Shown: positions 1 through 7,906, counted from the first letter of the stretch. The stretch: 64,000 nt of DNA from Kordiimonas sediminis (GCF_014656395.1 NZ_BNCI01000002.1:1178001-1242000), one strand, 5' to 3'. Notes: generated by a model not told the origin, from the letters alone. A program made the numbers and translations.

Positions 1-739
1 CATTTTCCATAAAGGAAACGCCTTTTCCTTTGACTGTATCAGCAACAATGAAGGTTGGCTTATCAGTGCATGACCGCGCGGTCGCCAACGCCTCCTGAAT
101 ATCCTCAATAGAGTGACCGTCAATGGACAGTACCTGCCAGCCAAATTCTTGTACTTTTGCGGCGACATCGCCCATATTCATCTGGTCTGCAACGGATGCA
201 TCCCCCTGAAGCTTATTCGCATCGTAAAGTGCAGTCAGCGAGCTAACTTTATGATGACCGGCAGCCATAATAGCTTCCCAGGTATTACCTTCCTGCATAT
301 CGCCGTCCCCTAAAAGAACAAAGGTACGGAAGTCCATATTTTGAAACCTTCCCCCCAGTGCCATGCCCAGTCCCTGACTTAGCCCCATACCGAGCGAACC
401 AGAAGGTGCGTCAACCCCCGGAATACGAACATCGGGATGACCTTCCATCCGGCTGTCTATCTTTCTTAGCGTCAAGGCTTCTTCTTCAGCAAAATATCCC
501 TTCATCCCGAGCGCGATATAATACGCAGGACATGCGTGCCCTTTGGACAAAATAAATCTGTCTCGACCAAGCCAGTTTGGTTGATCAGGCCGCACATTCA
601 TTTCATCAAAATAGAGCACAGCAAGCATCTCTGCGATAGACAAGCAGCCCCCGGGATGGCCCGACCGTGCATTATAAATCGCCTGAATAGATCCGGAACG
701 TATCCGGTTAGCGATTGCATTTAAATCATTTAGGTTCAT
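1..739 (-). CDS. Transketolase N-terminal subunit (partial, runs off the left edge)
   Basis: This is the thiamine-diphosphate-binding half of a transketolase, which moves two-carbon units between sugar phosphates. About 246 codons are visible from the ATG at 739. Residues 26-31 (SGHPGG) and 65-69 (SKGHA) are typical of the family, and the cofactor motif GDGD at about 143-146 is followed by an Asn about 28 residues later. The length suggests a split enzyme whose C-terminal partner would lie beyond the window edge; that is inference. It is last in a minus-strand run with the NeuB-like and cytidylyltransferase genes, so a role in making a sugar for the flagellar glycan is more likely than central metabolism. 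The upstream GGGTT is a weak ribosome site. Confidence 0.85.
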   Translation of the reverse strand, partial: MNLNDLNAIANRIRSGSIQAIYNARSGHPGGCLSIAEMLAVLYFDEMNVRPDQPNWLGRDRFILSKGHACPAYYIALGMKGYFAEEEALTLRKIDSRMEGHPDVRIPGVDAPSGSLGMGLSQGLGMALGGRFQNMDFRTFVLLGDGDMQEGNTWEAIMAAGHHKVSSLTALYDANKLQGDASVADQMNMGDVAAKVQEFGWQVLSIDGHSIEDIQEALATARSCTDKPTFIVADTVKGKGVSFMEN

Positions 740-853
740 AACCCGCTTGCACCTTATTATTTTTCCCTGTGGGCAACAAACACCCCAGTCGACTTTAAAA
801 CTTCTAATACCCTTTGACCATGTCTTTCAAAAGACCTTTGAAAGACAAACAGC

Positions 854-2584
854 CTACATATCAAGATAGGCTGATAAAAAGTTCTTCAAAACTTCTACCG
901 ACCCTATGTCCAGCTTCTGCATTACCTCGGAAAGATACAGTCTTTGCTCATAAGATTCTGCCAAAGAGACAGCTGCCTGAATAGTTTCTTCCCTCGAATG
1001 TGACAACACGCAGGCAGCAACATCAGCCAGGTCTCTTAACTCGTCGCTCCCTTTCAGTTCTTCAGGAATGAGGGCAACAGTTGGCACACGTGCTTTTATT
1101 GCCTCAAACAAAGTAACACCGTGCACACAAAGAAACACATCATACTCGGATAATTTAAGGGATAGTTGAGCATCAAACCCTTTTATGTGCAATCGGTTAC
1201 CCATCGCACCCGATACGTCGGTAGTTTGAAATAAGTCCCTGGAAAAAACATCAATATCTATGCTTTGGGGCAAGGCCTTATCCAACCCTTCTGCCCAAAA
1301 CTCTGCCAAGCGTCTGTCTGCCCCGCCGGCAAAAACACCTATGCGTTTTGTGTGTCGGGAAATATGATTGCGCACTGGCATGTCAGGTATAAGATAGCTT
1401 TCCCAACCAGAAAGCAAAGCGTCGCCATATCGCGCTCTGGTTTCTTCGTCAACATAATGACACGGGATTATTGCTGCATCGCAGTCAAAATACCTTGCAG
1501 TATGATCAATACCGACAACCGTGCAGCCTGCGCTTTTAATATCTTCAACCATTTGCCGCATTTCAGGGGTGTTAGTCTTAACATCCATAATGCAAAGGTC
1601 AGCAGAGACATCCTTCAGGCTTTCAAAAGACGGTACAAAAGCATGTGGTACAAGGTTCAGTTTTTCGCTGTGGAATGCGTCACCGACAACTGACACATGC
1701 ACCCCGGCTGAAAAAGTATCCTGCAGGAAATTTGCAAGCATCATACATCTGGACAAATGTCCAAGCCCAACAGTCCCGCCTGCCTCAGTGATCAACCATA
1801 CTTTTTTGGACCTGTCCGTGACCGTCTTTTGCCTTACACCGTCATTGATACGGCGAAGGTCAGGGTCTTGCTGAATCTGCTTAATTACCCAAGGTAGTGA
1901 TACAATGGTTTTCTGCCTGTTTTCACCATACCAGTTCTTATAGAGAGCCTTCATAAAACGATAATCAGACGGAGTGTCGACAGATATCCTGTGATCAATC
2001 GAATAGAATACTGGATCACCTTTTACCGAACAGACTTCTGCATCAGGCAATTTTTTGAAATGATGATAGACGGAGCCAACATGCTCCCGCTCAAAATCAC
2101 TTTGAGACAGTCCCATCATTTCATTCCAAAACGACCGTCTATAAACATCAAAACCTTCATGGATGTACTTCTTGCCGGCGGGTAGCGGTGCAAGCTGCGC
2201 CAGGTCTGCGGTGCCACTTGCATCAAGGGCCTCAACAAGCATATCAATAGTATCCGGGTCAACTAGCGGGCTATCGCCACAGATATATACGACAATTTTA
2301 GCATCCGTTAGGTTTACCGCTGCATCAACACGGTCCATCAGGTCATTCACATCACCATCAAAGGCAAGCGTTTCAACCCCGTATCCCGCGCCCCAATTCA
2401 CAAGCGGCTGATTATAATCATCACTTGTTGTTGCCAGAATAATCTGATCCAGTGAACGGCATGTACGCAGACGGTCAACAAGGCGCGCTATAAGAGGCTT
2501 GCCCGCCAAATCCAGAAGATGTTTACCCGGTAACCGACTTGAGTTCAGGCGTGCCCCGATGATTGCTACTGCTTTTGTCGCCAT
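854..2584 (-). CDS. Fusion of SpsF-type cytidylyltransferase and PseG-like hydrolase/glycosyltransferase domain
   Basis: Residues 1-235 match the acylneuraminate/KDO cytidylyltransferase fold of SpsF type (N-terminal IIGARLNSSRLPGK nucleotide-binding segment and the CGDSPLVDP motif), which activates keto-sugar acids with CMP. Residues about 255-570 resemble PseG, the UDP-sugar hydrolase of pseudaminic acid synthesis, including GGTVGLGHLSRCM and a GT-B-like C-terminal half. The two activities are usually separate proteins (PseF and PseG). The gene overlaps the NeuB-like gene by 19 bp, which implies co-translation. A cytoplasmic role in making the CMP-activated nonulosonic-acid-like sugar for flagellin is inferred from context. 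Whether the product is pseudaminic, legionaminic or another acid cannot be read from the sequence. Confidence 0.8.
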   Translation of the reverse strand: MATKAVAIIGARLNSSRLPGKHLLDLAGKPLIARLVDRLRTCRSLDQIILATTSDDYNQPLVNWGAGYGVETLAFDGDVNDLMDRVDAAVNLTDAKIVVYICGDSPLVDPDTIDMLVEALDASGTADLAQLAPLPAGKKYIHEGFDVYRRSFWNEMMGLSQSDFEREHVGSVYHHFKKLPDAEVCSVKGDPVFYSIDHRISVDTPSDYRFMKALYKNWYGENRQKTIVSLPWVIKQIQQDPDLRRINDGVRQKTVTDRSKKVWLITEAGGTVGLGHLSRCMMLANFLQDTFSAGVHVSVVGDAFHSEKLNLVPHAFVPSFESLKDVSADLCIMDVKTNTPEMRQMVEDIKSAGCTVVGIDHTARYFDCDAAIIPCHYVDEETRARYGDALLSGWESYLIPDMPVRNHISRHTKRIGVFAGGADRRLAEFWAEGLDKALPQSIDIDVFSRDLFQTTDVSGAMGNRLHIKGFDAQLSLKLSEYDVFLCVHGVTLFEAIKARVPTVALIPEELKGSDELRDLADVAACVLSHSREETIQAAVSLAESYEQRLYLSEVMQKLDIGSVEVLKNFLSAYLDM

Positions 2585-3432
2585 TCATCACGCACTTTCA
2601 ATGTTGGACGCAGCCCATCTGTTGGGTCTGCACGCCAGGGCCGGTCATCAATTTCAGCGGCGGTAGGCTCTTTGATACCTGTACCGTCTGCGCCTTTGAT
2701 TCTGCGTCTACCAGCTATGACCTCAGCCATTTCCTGCGGCAACCAGCAGTGCCCGGCGGAATATTCCGCCCCTTGCTCATCAAGATCCAGATGAAACTCG
2801 ATCACATCCGCGCTGTACCGGTCAATTGCTCGGTTCACGACATATGGATCACGGGTGTGATCTGACCAGCCAACTTTCGAACCAATAACATCACGAATTG
2901 TTTGAATAGCCTTTAGATTACAGCTGGCTGGAGGGGTAGGATAGCCTGACACGCAGTGCAACACTGTCAGTTCCTGACCGCCAGCCTTCTTGAATACCGA
3001 GACTGCATGTTCAATCTCCGGCATCGTTGCCATGCCTGTTGACAAGACCAGTGGCTTCCCCGTTTTTGCACAGGCCTGTATCAGTTCATCCCACAAAAGC
3101 TCATACGAAGCGATTTTATAGAAATCCACATAAGGTGCCAGCTCCTTCACAGCCTTTAAGTAAAACGGCGTACAGGCGAATTGAATACCTACCTCATCAC
3201 ACTTGGCCTTCAAGTCAGGTAGGAAGCTTACCGGCAGCTCCCATTCTTTTCTAGATTGGTGGTCCGGGCTTTTGGCCAGAATTTCCGGGGCAAAAAGATC
3301 ATCCACTTTAAACAATTGGAATTTGACGGCATCACATCCAATGTCACTTGCTGCTTTGATAAATTCAAAGCATCTATCAAGATCGGAAGCATGGTTGGAA
3401 GAAACCTCTGCGATGAAAAATGGATCAGTCAT
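2566..3432 (-). CDS. NeuB/PseI-family nonulosonic acid synthase lacking the SAF domain
   Basis: This protein (288 aa from the ATG at 3432) keeps the family TIM barrel: a VKFQLFK segment, LSTGMA, LHCVSGYPTP, GWSDHT, and two His residues near EFH and GHCW that suit the metal site. Family enzymes condense a hexosamine-type sugar with phosphoenolpyruvate. Most are about 340-350 aa and end in a SAF (antifreeze-like) domain that closes the partner's active site; this one stops just before it. The start chosen overlaps the upstream stop as ATGACTGA, and a further nine codons upstream are possible. The downstream gene overlaps the stop, so this is not an obvious frameshift. Substrate is unknown. Confidence 0.8.
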   Translation of the reverse strand: MTDPFFIAEVSSNHASDLDRCFEFIKAASDIGCDAVKFQLFKVDDLFAPEILAKSPDHQSRKEWELPVSFLPDLKAKCDEVGIQFACTPFYLKAVKELAPYVDFYKIASYELLWDELIQACAKTGKPLVLSTGMATMPEIEHAVSVFKKAGGQELTVLHCVSGYPTPPASCNLKAIQTIRDVIGSKVGWSDHTRDPYVVNRAIDRYSADVIEFHLDLDEQGAEYSAGHCWLPQEMAEVIAGRRRIKGADGTGIKEPTAAEIDDRPWRADPTDGLRPTLKVRDEWRQKQ

Positions 3433-5206
3433 TGGCAAGCTTCTTGTCTCTGAAATCAACTAGTGCCTTACTTACTTCCTCTACCGTGTCATCCCAGGGG
3501 CCGTACGGAGACTGTTTATCAAACAAATGACCTTTACTATAAATTGAAGGCGCATCGGACTTAGACCCAAACAACCACCAAACCGTTCCGGGTGTCATCC
3601 ACCAAACAGGTACTCCCGCTGCCGCAGCCATCAGCTGTGGTGAAGAGGTTGGCCCAAGCACAAGGTCCAAGCTTGACATCAACGCAATATTGCCTTCCAG
3701 GTCATGCTTGACATTAAAGTCATCCCAGTGATGTATTGTCACGCCTAACTGCTCTTGGGCCAACCTGATGTCTTCATCATAATTGGAATATTGTAAGTTA
3801 AAGAACTTTACCCCTGACACACTAAGAATTGGTGCCATTTGTTGCAGGGTAAGATACGCTCCTTTCGACCGACCTTGCGTTAAGCCTGACGCCCAGGAAA
3901 TCCCTACTTTCAACCCTTCGCCCACAGAGGATACGCGTTTTTCCCACATTTGCTTCAACATTGGGTCTGGCTTAAACATGGGAACTGGCATTCCCTTAAC
4001 ATCAGCAGACGTTTTCCACAGATATTTCGGCAGGGACGCCAGAGGTACCGCGTAATCTACATGCTCCTCACCCCGATTAATTTTGGATTGCAGTTCTTTA
4101 TAGGTACGATATGTATATCCATGGGCTGTTCCGTCATGGGCTGGATAGACATCCGTTTCAGGAAAACTACGCTCTAAAAGCGTTTTCAGTCGTATGTCGC
4201 AAGTTAGAATAACTTTTTTTGCCCTAGCAATAATCTCCTTATAAACACTGGCAAAGAGTATTTCATCCCCAAGCCCCTGTTCATTCATGATCAGAAGTGT
4301 TTTTCCTTCAAGGTTTTCGCCCTCCCACCTTGGAAATTTATTAGCATAAATGACATTCTGACCTTGCTTCCTACGGGAGTTATGTCTGGCCTCATAGAGA
4401 TTGAAACCTTCCTCCAGATCACCTTTTTGTAATAATCGATACGCCAGAGCTATTTTTGGTTCTGTAAATTCCGGATCAACCTCAAGAGCGCGTCTGAGAA
4501 CCTTAATGCATTGTTCTGGATCCTCTAACACATTAGCAATATTGCTAAGGAACATGGCGTTATCAGGCTCCAGCTTGAGAGCCTCTTCATAAAATACGAT
4601 GGACGCCTCTTCTCCATCCCGCTCCTTCACAACCGTTGCAAGTGCGTTCCAAAGAATAGCTTCTTGCGGGAATTGAGGCAGTACCTGTTGCGCCAAAGCC
4701 ACCGCCTCATCCAGCTGCCCGATTTCCTTCATACATGTTATTAAATTGACGTACGCTGAAACAAGGGTTGGCTCAAACTGCAATACTACACGCCAGAGCT
4801 TGGCCCCGATGTCATACATACCCATCTCAATGGCTAATGACCCCATGATTTGGCAAATGGTACTATTGGGTTCATGGATCGACAAAAGATGTTCAATAAC
4901 ACTCAGCGCTTTATCTCGCACACCCAGCTTGCCGAGCGCATAAGCCAGAACCATCAAAACTTCCAAATTATCCGGTGCATATTTCCAAGCGGCATTCATG
5001 GCCTTCACTACTTCGGCCCAGTTACCCTCTTGCTGGTGCTTTTTCGCCTCACGGACCATCTTTCGCACCTTGGCCGGCATACGCTCACCCGACCTGAGGT
5101 GCTTGTCCATAAATTTATCATCTGAAAAATCAACGCTTCCCATTGATGGAGTCTTTTTCTTTCGCACACTTTCCCCCTTTAACTGAGAAGCTTGTAATTT
5201 TGTCAT
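3425..5206 (-). CDS. flmG: TPR-containing flagellin glycosyltransferase, FlmG-like
   Basis: Residues about 50-285 are tandem tetratricopeptide repeats (for example A-KLEPDNAMFLSNIANV-type units). Residues about 310-580 form a glycosyltransferase-like GT-B domain, with NEQGLGDEILFAS, VGISWASG and a late LGPTSSPQLMAAAAGVP segment. At 593 aa this agrees with Caulobacter FlmG, a TPR protein that binds flagellin and attaches pseudaminic acid. The neighbourhood supports it: flbT, flaF and flagellins lie divergently next door and nonulosonic-acid genes follow in the same operon. It would act in the cytoplasm on Ser/Thr before export. The name rests on architecture and context, not on a search. A candidate sigma-54 promoter lies at 5249-5265. 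Confidence 0.75.
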   Translation of the reverse strand: MTKLQASQLKGESVRKKKTPSMGSVDFSDDKFMDKHLRSGERMPAKVRKMVREAKKHQQEGNWAEVVKAMNAAWKYAPDNLEVLMVLAYALGKLGVRDKALSVIEHLLSIHEPNSTICQIMGSLAIEMGMYDIGAKLWRVVLQFEPTLVSAYVNLITCMKEIGQLDEAVALAQQVLPQFPQEAILWNALATVVKERDGEEASIVFYEEALKLEPDNAMFLSNIANVLEDPEQCIKVLRRALEVDPEFTEPKIALAYRLLQKGDLEEGFNLYEARHNSRRKQGQNVIYANKFPRWEGENLEGKTLLIMNEQGLGDEILFASVYKEIIARAKKVILTCDIRLKTLLERSFPETDVYPAHDGTAHGYTYRTYKELQSKINRGEEHVDYAVPLASLPKYLWKTSADVKGMPVPMFKPDPMLKQMWEKRVSSVGEGLKVGISWASGLTQGRSKGAYLTLQQMAPILSVSGVKFFNLQYSNYDEDIRLAQEQLGVTIHHWDDFNVKHDLEGNIALMSSLDLVLGPTSSPQLMAAAAGVPVWWMTPGTVWWLFGSKSDAPSIYSKGHLFDKQSPYGPWDDTVEEVSKALVDFRDKKLAND

Positions 5207-5248
5207 CCATGCCGACCCTATTCAGGATAACGGCAATATCTATATCCA

Positions 5249-5265
5249 AGCAAATTATAGACCAA
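5249..5265 (-). promoter_or_regulatory. Candidate sigma-54 promoter for the flmG-like operon
   Basis: Read on the minus strand the site is TTGGTCTATAATTTGCT: GG, ten bases, GC, with TTTGC around the -12 element. It resembles the second flagellin promoter (TTGGCCCAATATTTGCA). The predicted transcript would start near 5239, 33 bases before the gene. The -24 element is imperfect and I see no clear enhancer motif at the expected distance. Confidence 0.4.
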
Positions 5266-5388
5266 AAACAGTTATCTATTGAATGTGAATAAAAATAAAG
5301 TGACAATATTTCCAGTATTTAGCTAAGGTAACACTTTATTTAGACAAACTTCGGATAATATATAGCACAGGATCAAGGGGAGAGCAGA

Positions 5389-5784
5389 ATGGCCTTAAAG
5401 CTTTCATTAAAGCCAGAAGAAAAGCTGGTCATCAATGGCGCGGTTATTGCAAATGGGGATAAGCGGACAACTTTGGTTGTTCAAAACAAGGCATCAATAC
5501 TGCGTGAAAAGGATATAATGCAGGAGCAAGAGGTGACAACACCTGCGCGACATGTCTATTTCCCGATCATGCTGATGTATATGGATGAAAAGAATTATAG
5601 CCAGTATTATGATGCCTTTGTACTAAGAATGACAGAATTTATGGGGGCCATTGGCGCTCCCGAAGTATTGAATATGTGCGTACAAATCAGCCAGGACGTA
5701 ATGGCGAGAAATTATTATAAAGCCCTTATGAACTGTAAAAAGCTGATCGCATACGAAGCAGAAGTTATGAACGGCAGTCAATAA
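5389..5784 (+). CDS. flbT: Flagellin mRNA translational regulator FlbT
   Basis: This 131-residue protein matches FlbT over its full length: the opening [19 protein letters not shown], the NGDKR turn, a basic REKDIM stretch and a helical C-terminal half. FlbT is an alphaproteobacterial RNA-binding protein that represses or tunes flagellin translation through the 5' leader of flagellin mRNA. A strong GGGGAGAG ribosome site precedes the ATG. It is followed 29 bases later by flaF, its usual partner, and then by the flagellins whose leaders carry conserved hairpins, the likely targets. Confidence 0.93.
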   Translation: MALKLSLKPEEKLVINGAVIANGDKRTTLVVQNKASILREKDIMQEQEVTTPARHVYFPIMLMYMDEKNYSQYYDAFVLRMTEFMGAIGAPEVLNMCVQISQDVMARNYYKALMNCKKLIAYEAEVMNGSQ

Positions 5785-5813
5785 CTGCCAAGCGTTCCCA
5801 GGAGAATTTTTGG

Positions 5814-6218
5814 ATGTCCTACAAGGCCTACCAGAAGACACAGCAGCAGAATGAAGACCCGCGTCAGACAGAATACCGTCTTTTCGCACAGGTTACCAAG
5901 GCGCTGATGGATGCGGGGGAAAATCCAAAGAATATTACCCAGTTGGCAGATGCTCTGGACTGGAACCGGCGCATGTGGTCCACATTCTCCACAGACTGCG
6001 GGATGGAAGGCAATGGCCTCCCTCCCCAGCTGCGGGCATCTATTGTCTCTTTATCTATATGGGTATCCAAGCATTCCAGCCTTGTGATGCGGGGTGAAGA
6101 AAGTATTCAGGACCTTATCAATATTAACAAAACCATCATGGAAGGTCTTGCCATGCAGCCAGCTGCACCGCAGCCTGCACCTCCTACTGATTACACCCCT
6201 ACAGATTCTTCAATCTGA
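5814..6218 (+). CDS. flaF: Flagellar regulator/chaperone FlaF
   Basis: The first ~110 residues match Fla[20 protein letters not shown], a central [11 protein letters not shown] segment, and [16 protein letters not shown]. FlaF is needed for flagellin synthesis and secretion and opposes FlbT in Caulobacter. Residues about 116-134 form a Pro/Ala-rich tail outside the conserved domain. The gene has a clear GGAGAA ribosome site and forms an apparent operon with flbT. The next 442 bases before the first flagellin hold no gene but carry the enhancer-like motifs, an IHF match, promoter and leader listed separately; bases 6219-6380 show nothing else I can name. Confidence 0.92.
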   Translation: MSYKAYQKTQQQNEDPRQTEYRLFAQVTKALMDAGENPKNITQLADALDWNRRMWSTFSTDCGMEGNGLPPQLRASIVSLSIWVSKHSSLVMRGEESIQDLININKTIMEGLAMQPAAPQPAPPTDYTPTDSSI

Positions 6219-6380
6219 CCTTGCTCAACTGGTCTCACCAACACGAAAACAGAAAAACGGCACACCACGGCCAATGAAAGCGAACCGTTTTCAGATCGTA
6301 TTCGCACGAACCTATACTCCTCGATAGACTTGGTGCAGCTTTAATGGACTTGAAGCAGCTTTTGCATGTATCCGCTACTC

Positions 6381-6455
6381 GGCAATTTCTGCACAGACAG
6401 GCAATATTTACCCATTTCCACCGGCAACATATGCCCAGTACGGAAATTTTTTCCG
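6381..6455. promoter_or_regulatory. Array of four 13-bp enhancer-like motifs upstream of the first flagellin
   Basis: Four related 13-mers begin at 6381 (GGCAATTTCTGCA), 6400 (GGCAATATTTACC), 6423 (GGCAACATATGCC) and 6442 (GGAAATTTTTTCC), spaced 19, 23 and 19 bases, about two helical turns. Most are inverted repeats of form GGCA-N5-TGCC. The last ends 103 bases before the sigma-54 promoter. This suits binding sites for an NtrC-family activator such as FlbD; the protein is inferred. Confidence 0.6.
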
Positions 6456-6515
6456 CCTAAATGCAGCATGACCAAAATGATGAATTTTGAACCAGCACCT
6501 AATATTATCATTTAA

Positions 6516-6528
6516 TATCAATAATTTA
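6516..6528 (+). promoter_or_regulatory. Possible IHF site
   Basis: TATCAATAATTTA fits the IHF core WATCAA-N4-TTR and lies between the enhancer-like array and the sigma-54 promoter, where a DNA bend would be useful. The surroundings are AT-rich so chance matches are easy. I found no equivalent before the second flagellin. Confidence 0.35.
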
Positions 6529-6556
6529 TAAAAATTACACTATCCATATTTACAAA

Positions 6557-6573
6557 TTGGCATGCTTGATGCA
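6557..6573 (+). promoter_or_regulatory. Sigma-54 promoter of the first flagellin
   Basis: TTGGCATGCTTGATGCA has GG and GC separated by exactly ten bases, as in the -24/-12 consensus. The predicted start is near 6584, one base before the first leader hairpin. The paralogue promoter at 7819 has identical geometry. Confidence 0.8.
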
Positions 6574-6584
6574 AAGTAGGTGTC

Positions 6585-6654
6585 GAAGCAAAAAGCTTCA
6601 CCGAGCAAAATGCTCAACATAGTTTAGAATGAAACGTATATCTCAGAAGGAGAT
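6585..6654 (+). promoter_or_regulatory. Three-hairpin 5' leader of the first flagellin mRNA
   Basis: Hairpin 1 (6585-6599) is GAAGC-AAAAA-GCTTC, hairpin 2 (6603-6615) is GAGCA-AAA-TGCTC, and hairpin 3 (6640-6654) is ATCTC-AGAAG-GAGAT. Hairpin 3 pairs part of the AAGGAG ribosome site at 6647-6652. The second flagellin leader has the same plan with different stem sequences, so pairing is kept while bases change. FlbT is the obvious candidate ligand, by inference. Confidence 0.7.
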
Positions 6655-6660
6655 CTCAAA

Positions 6661-7482
6661 ATGGCTTTTTCAGTCAACACAAATGCTGGCGCACTCGTCG
6701 CACTTCAGAACCTCAATAAAACTAATTCTATGCTGGAAATGACTCAGTCTCGTATTAACACGGGCCTGAAAGTTGCTAGCTCCAAAGATAATGCTGCTAC
6801 TTTTGCAATCGCGCAAAAACTTCGCAGCCAGGTATCTGGTTTGGGTGCAGTGCAAGGCTCACTTGACCGTTCGATCTCTGCACTTGATGTGGGTATTGCT
6901 GCTGCAGAAGCAGTATCTGACCTGCTGATCGAAATGAAGGGCAAGGCCGTTTCAGCAGCAGACGCCGGCCTAGATGCAGACAGCCGCACTTCTCTGAACG
7001 AAGATTATCTGCAACTACGCGATCAAATTGACTCGATCGTTACAAACGCTGAATTCAACGGCATTAACGCTGTGAACACTGGCGGTACTGATATTGTTGC
7101 GATCACAAGTGAAGATGCAGGAAACACAATCACTGTCGCTGCTCAGGACGTATCCCTATCCGGCCTTGCTCTTGATACATCTACTATTGGCGCAAATGCT
7201 ACAGCTGGCGCAAATGCTGTGGCTGCCATCGACGCAGCGATTGATGACGTTAATACTGCTCTCTCAGAAATGGGCGCAGGTTCTAAGCGTCTGTCACTGC
7301 AAAAGGGCTTCATCACCAAGCTGTCTGATGCCATCGAAGTTGGTATCGGTAACCTGGTTGACGCTGATCTCGCAAAAGAATCTGCTAACTTGCAGTCCTT
7401 GCAGGTGAAACAGCAGCTGGGCCTTCAGGCTCTCAGCATCGCGAACCAGGCTCCAAGTACAGTATTGTCACTGTTCAGATAA
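6661..7482 (+). CDS. Flagellin (first of two tandem copies)
   Basis: This is a 273-residue flagellin, the filament subunit exported by the flagellar type III system. The N-terminal D0/D1 helix region (MAFSVNTNAGALVALQNLN to about residue 130) and the C-terminal helix (about 205-273, ending VLSLFR) are conserved, with only a short central segment and no D2/D3 domains, as in Caulobacter flagellins. An AAGGAG site sits 8 bases before the ATG. It differs from the second copy at 14 residues. The 3' third of the gene is almost identical in DNA to the second copy while the 5' part is not. The product is likely glycosylated by the neighbouring FlmG-like enzyme. Confidence 0.95.
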   Translation: MAFSVNTNAGALVALQNLNKTNSMLEMTQSRINTGLKVASSKDNAATFAIAQKLRSQVSGLGAVQGSLDRSISALDVGIAAAEAVSDLLIEMKGKAVSAADAGLDADSRTSLNEDYLQLRDQIDSIVTNAEFNGINAVNTGGTDIVAITSEDAGNTITVAAQDVSLSGLALDTSTIGANATAGANAVAAIDAAIDDVNTALSEMGAGSKRLSLQKGFITKLSDAIEVGIGNLVDADLAKESANLQSLQVKQQLGLQALSIANQAPSTVLSLFR

Positions 7483-7511
7483 GATCATACACATACTTAA
7501 CAGAGCTTTAC

Positions 7512-7533
7512 GGGCCCTTCGGGGCCCTTTTTC
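7512..7533 (+). terminator. Rho-independent terminator of the first flagellin
   Basis: GGGCCC-TTCG-GGGCCC followed by TTTTTC, 29 bases after the stop codon. This tetraloop hairpin separates the two flagellin transcripts, consistent with each having its own sigma-54 promoter. Confidence 0.92.
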
Positions 7534-7658
7534 TATTCCCCCAACTGCCCCAACCATAAGATCAAAATCGGTGCGTGTAATGCAGTCACATTCAAAACTA
7601 GCCATAGCCTTCACAATCACACACCGAGGCAGAACCCAAAAAACCCACCCCCTACTAC

Positions 7659-7723
7659 GGCAAATATTGCCCACCCCTAGCCGTTGATAGGCATTTTTTT
7701 CCTGTTACGTGGTATATATTGCC
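7659..7723. promoter_or_regulatory. Array of three 13-bp enhancer-like motifs upstream of the second flagellin
   Basis: Related 13-mers begin at 7659 (GGCAAATATTGCC), 7690 (GGCATTTTTTTCC) and 7711 (GGTATATATTGCC). The last ends 96 bases before the -24 element, close to the 103 bases seen at the first flagellin. The rest of the 424-base gap between the flagellins is AT-rich and holds only the terminator, promoter and leader. Confidence 0.6.
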
Positions 7724-7818
7724 CTATGCGAAGGCAATAATTTAGTTAAATTTTTAAATATTATTCAATTTTTTTGTTTTAATTCATTAACTTAACTTAT
7801 TTGGTTGTATTTTTTGAA

Positions 7819-7835
7819 TTGGCCCAATATTTGCA
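7819..7835 (+). promoter_or_regulatory. Sigma-54 promoter of the second flagellin
   Basis: TTGGCCCAATATTTGCA has GG-N10-GC with a full TTTGC at -12. The predicted start near 7846 puts the first hairpin at base +2, exactly as in the first flagellin. Confidence 0.82.
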
Positions 7836-7846
7836 ATACAATAATC

Positions 7847-7898
7847 GAGACAAAAAGTCTCAAGGGCAAAAGGCCCTTATAAAAACTCCAAAAAGGAG
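7847..7898 (+). promoter_or_regulatory. Three-hairpin 5' leader of the second flagellin mRNA
   Basis: Hairpin 1 (7847-7861) is GAGAC-AAAAA-GTCTC, hairpin 2 (7862-7878) is AAGGGC-AAAAG-GCCCTT, and hairpin 3 (7886-7898) is CTCC-AAAAA-GGAG. Hairpin 3 holds the GGAG of the ribosome site in its stem. Order, A-rich loops and position match the first flagellin leader although the stems differ. Confidence 0.7.
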
Positions 7899-7906
7899 AA
7901 AGCAAA

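Noticed and set aside
2566-3459. The NeuB-like gene as a frameshifted, truncated gene
   Set aside because: The next start overlaps the stop and no continuation resembling a SAF domain is found in the other frames there; the short form appears natural.
5353-5366. GG-N10-GC before flbT as a sigma-54 promoter
   Set aside because: Only the two dinucleotides match; the flanking -24 and -12 bases do not.
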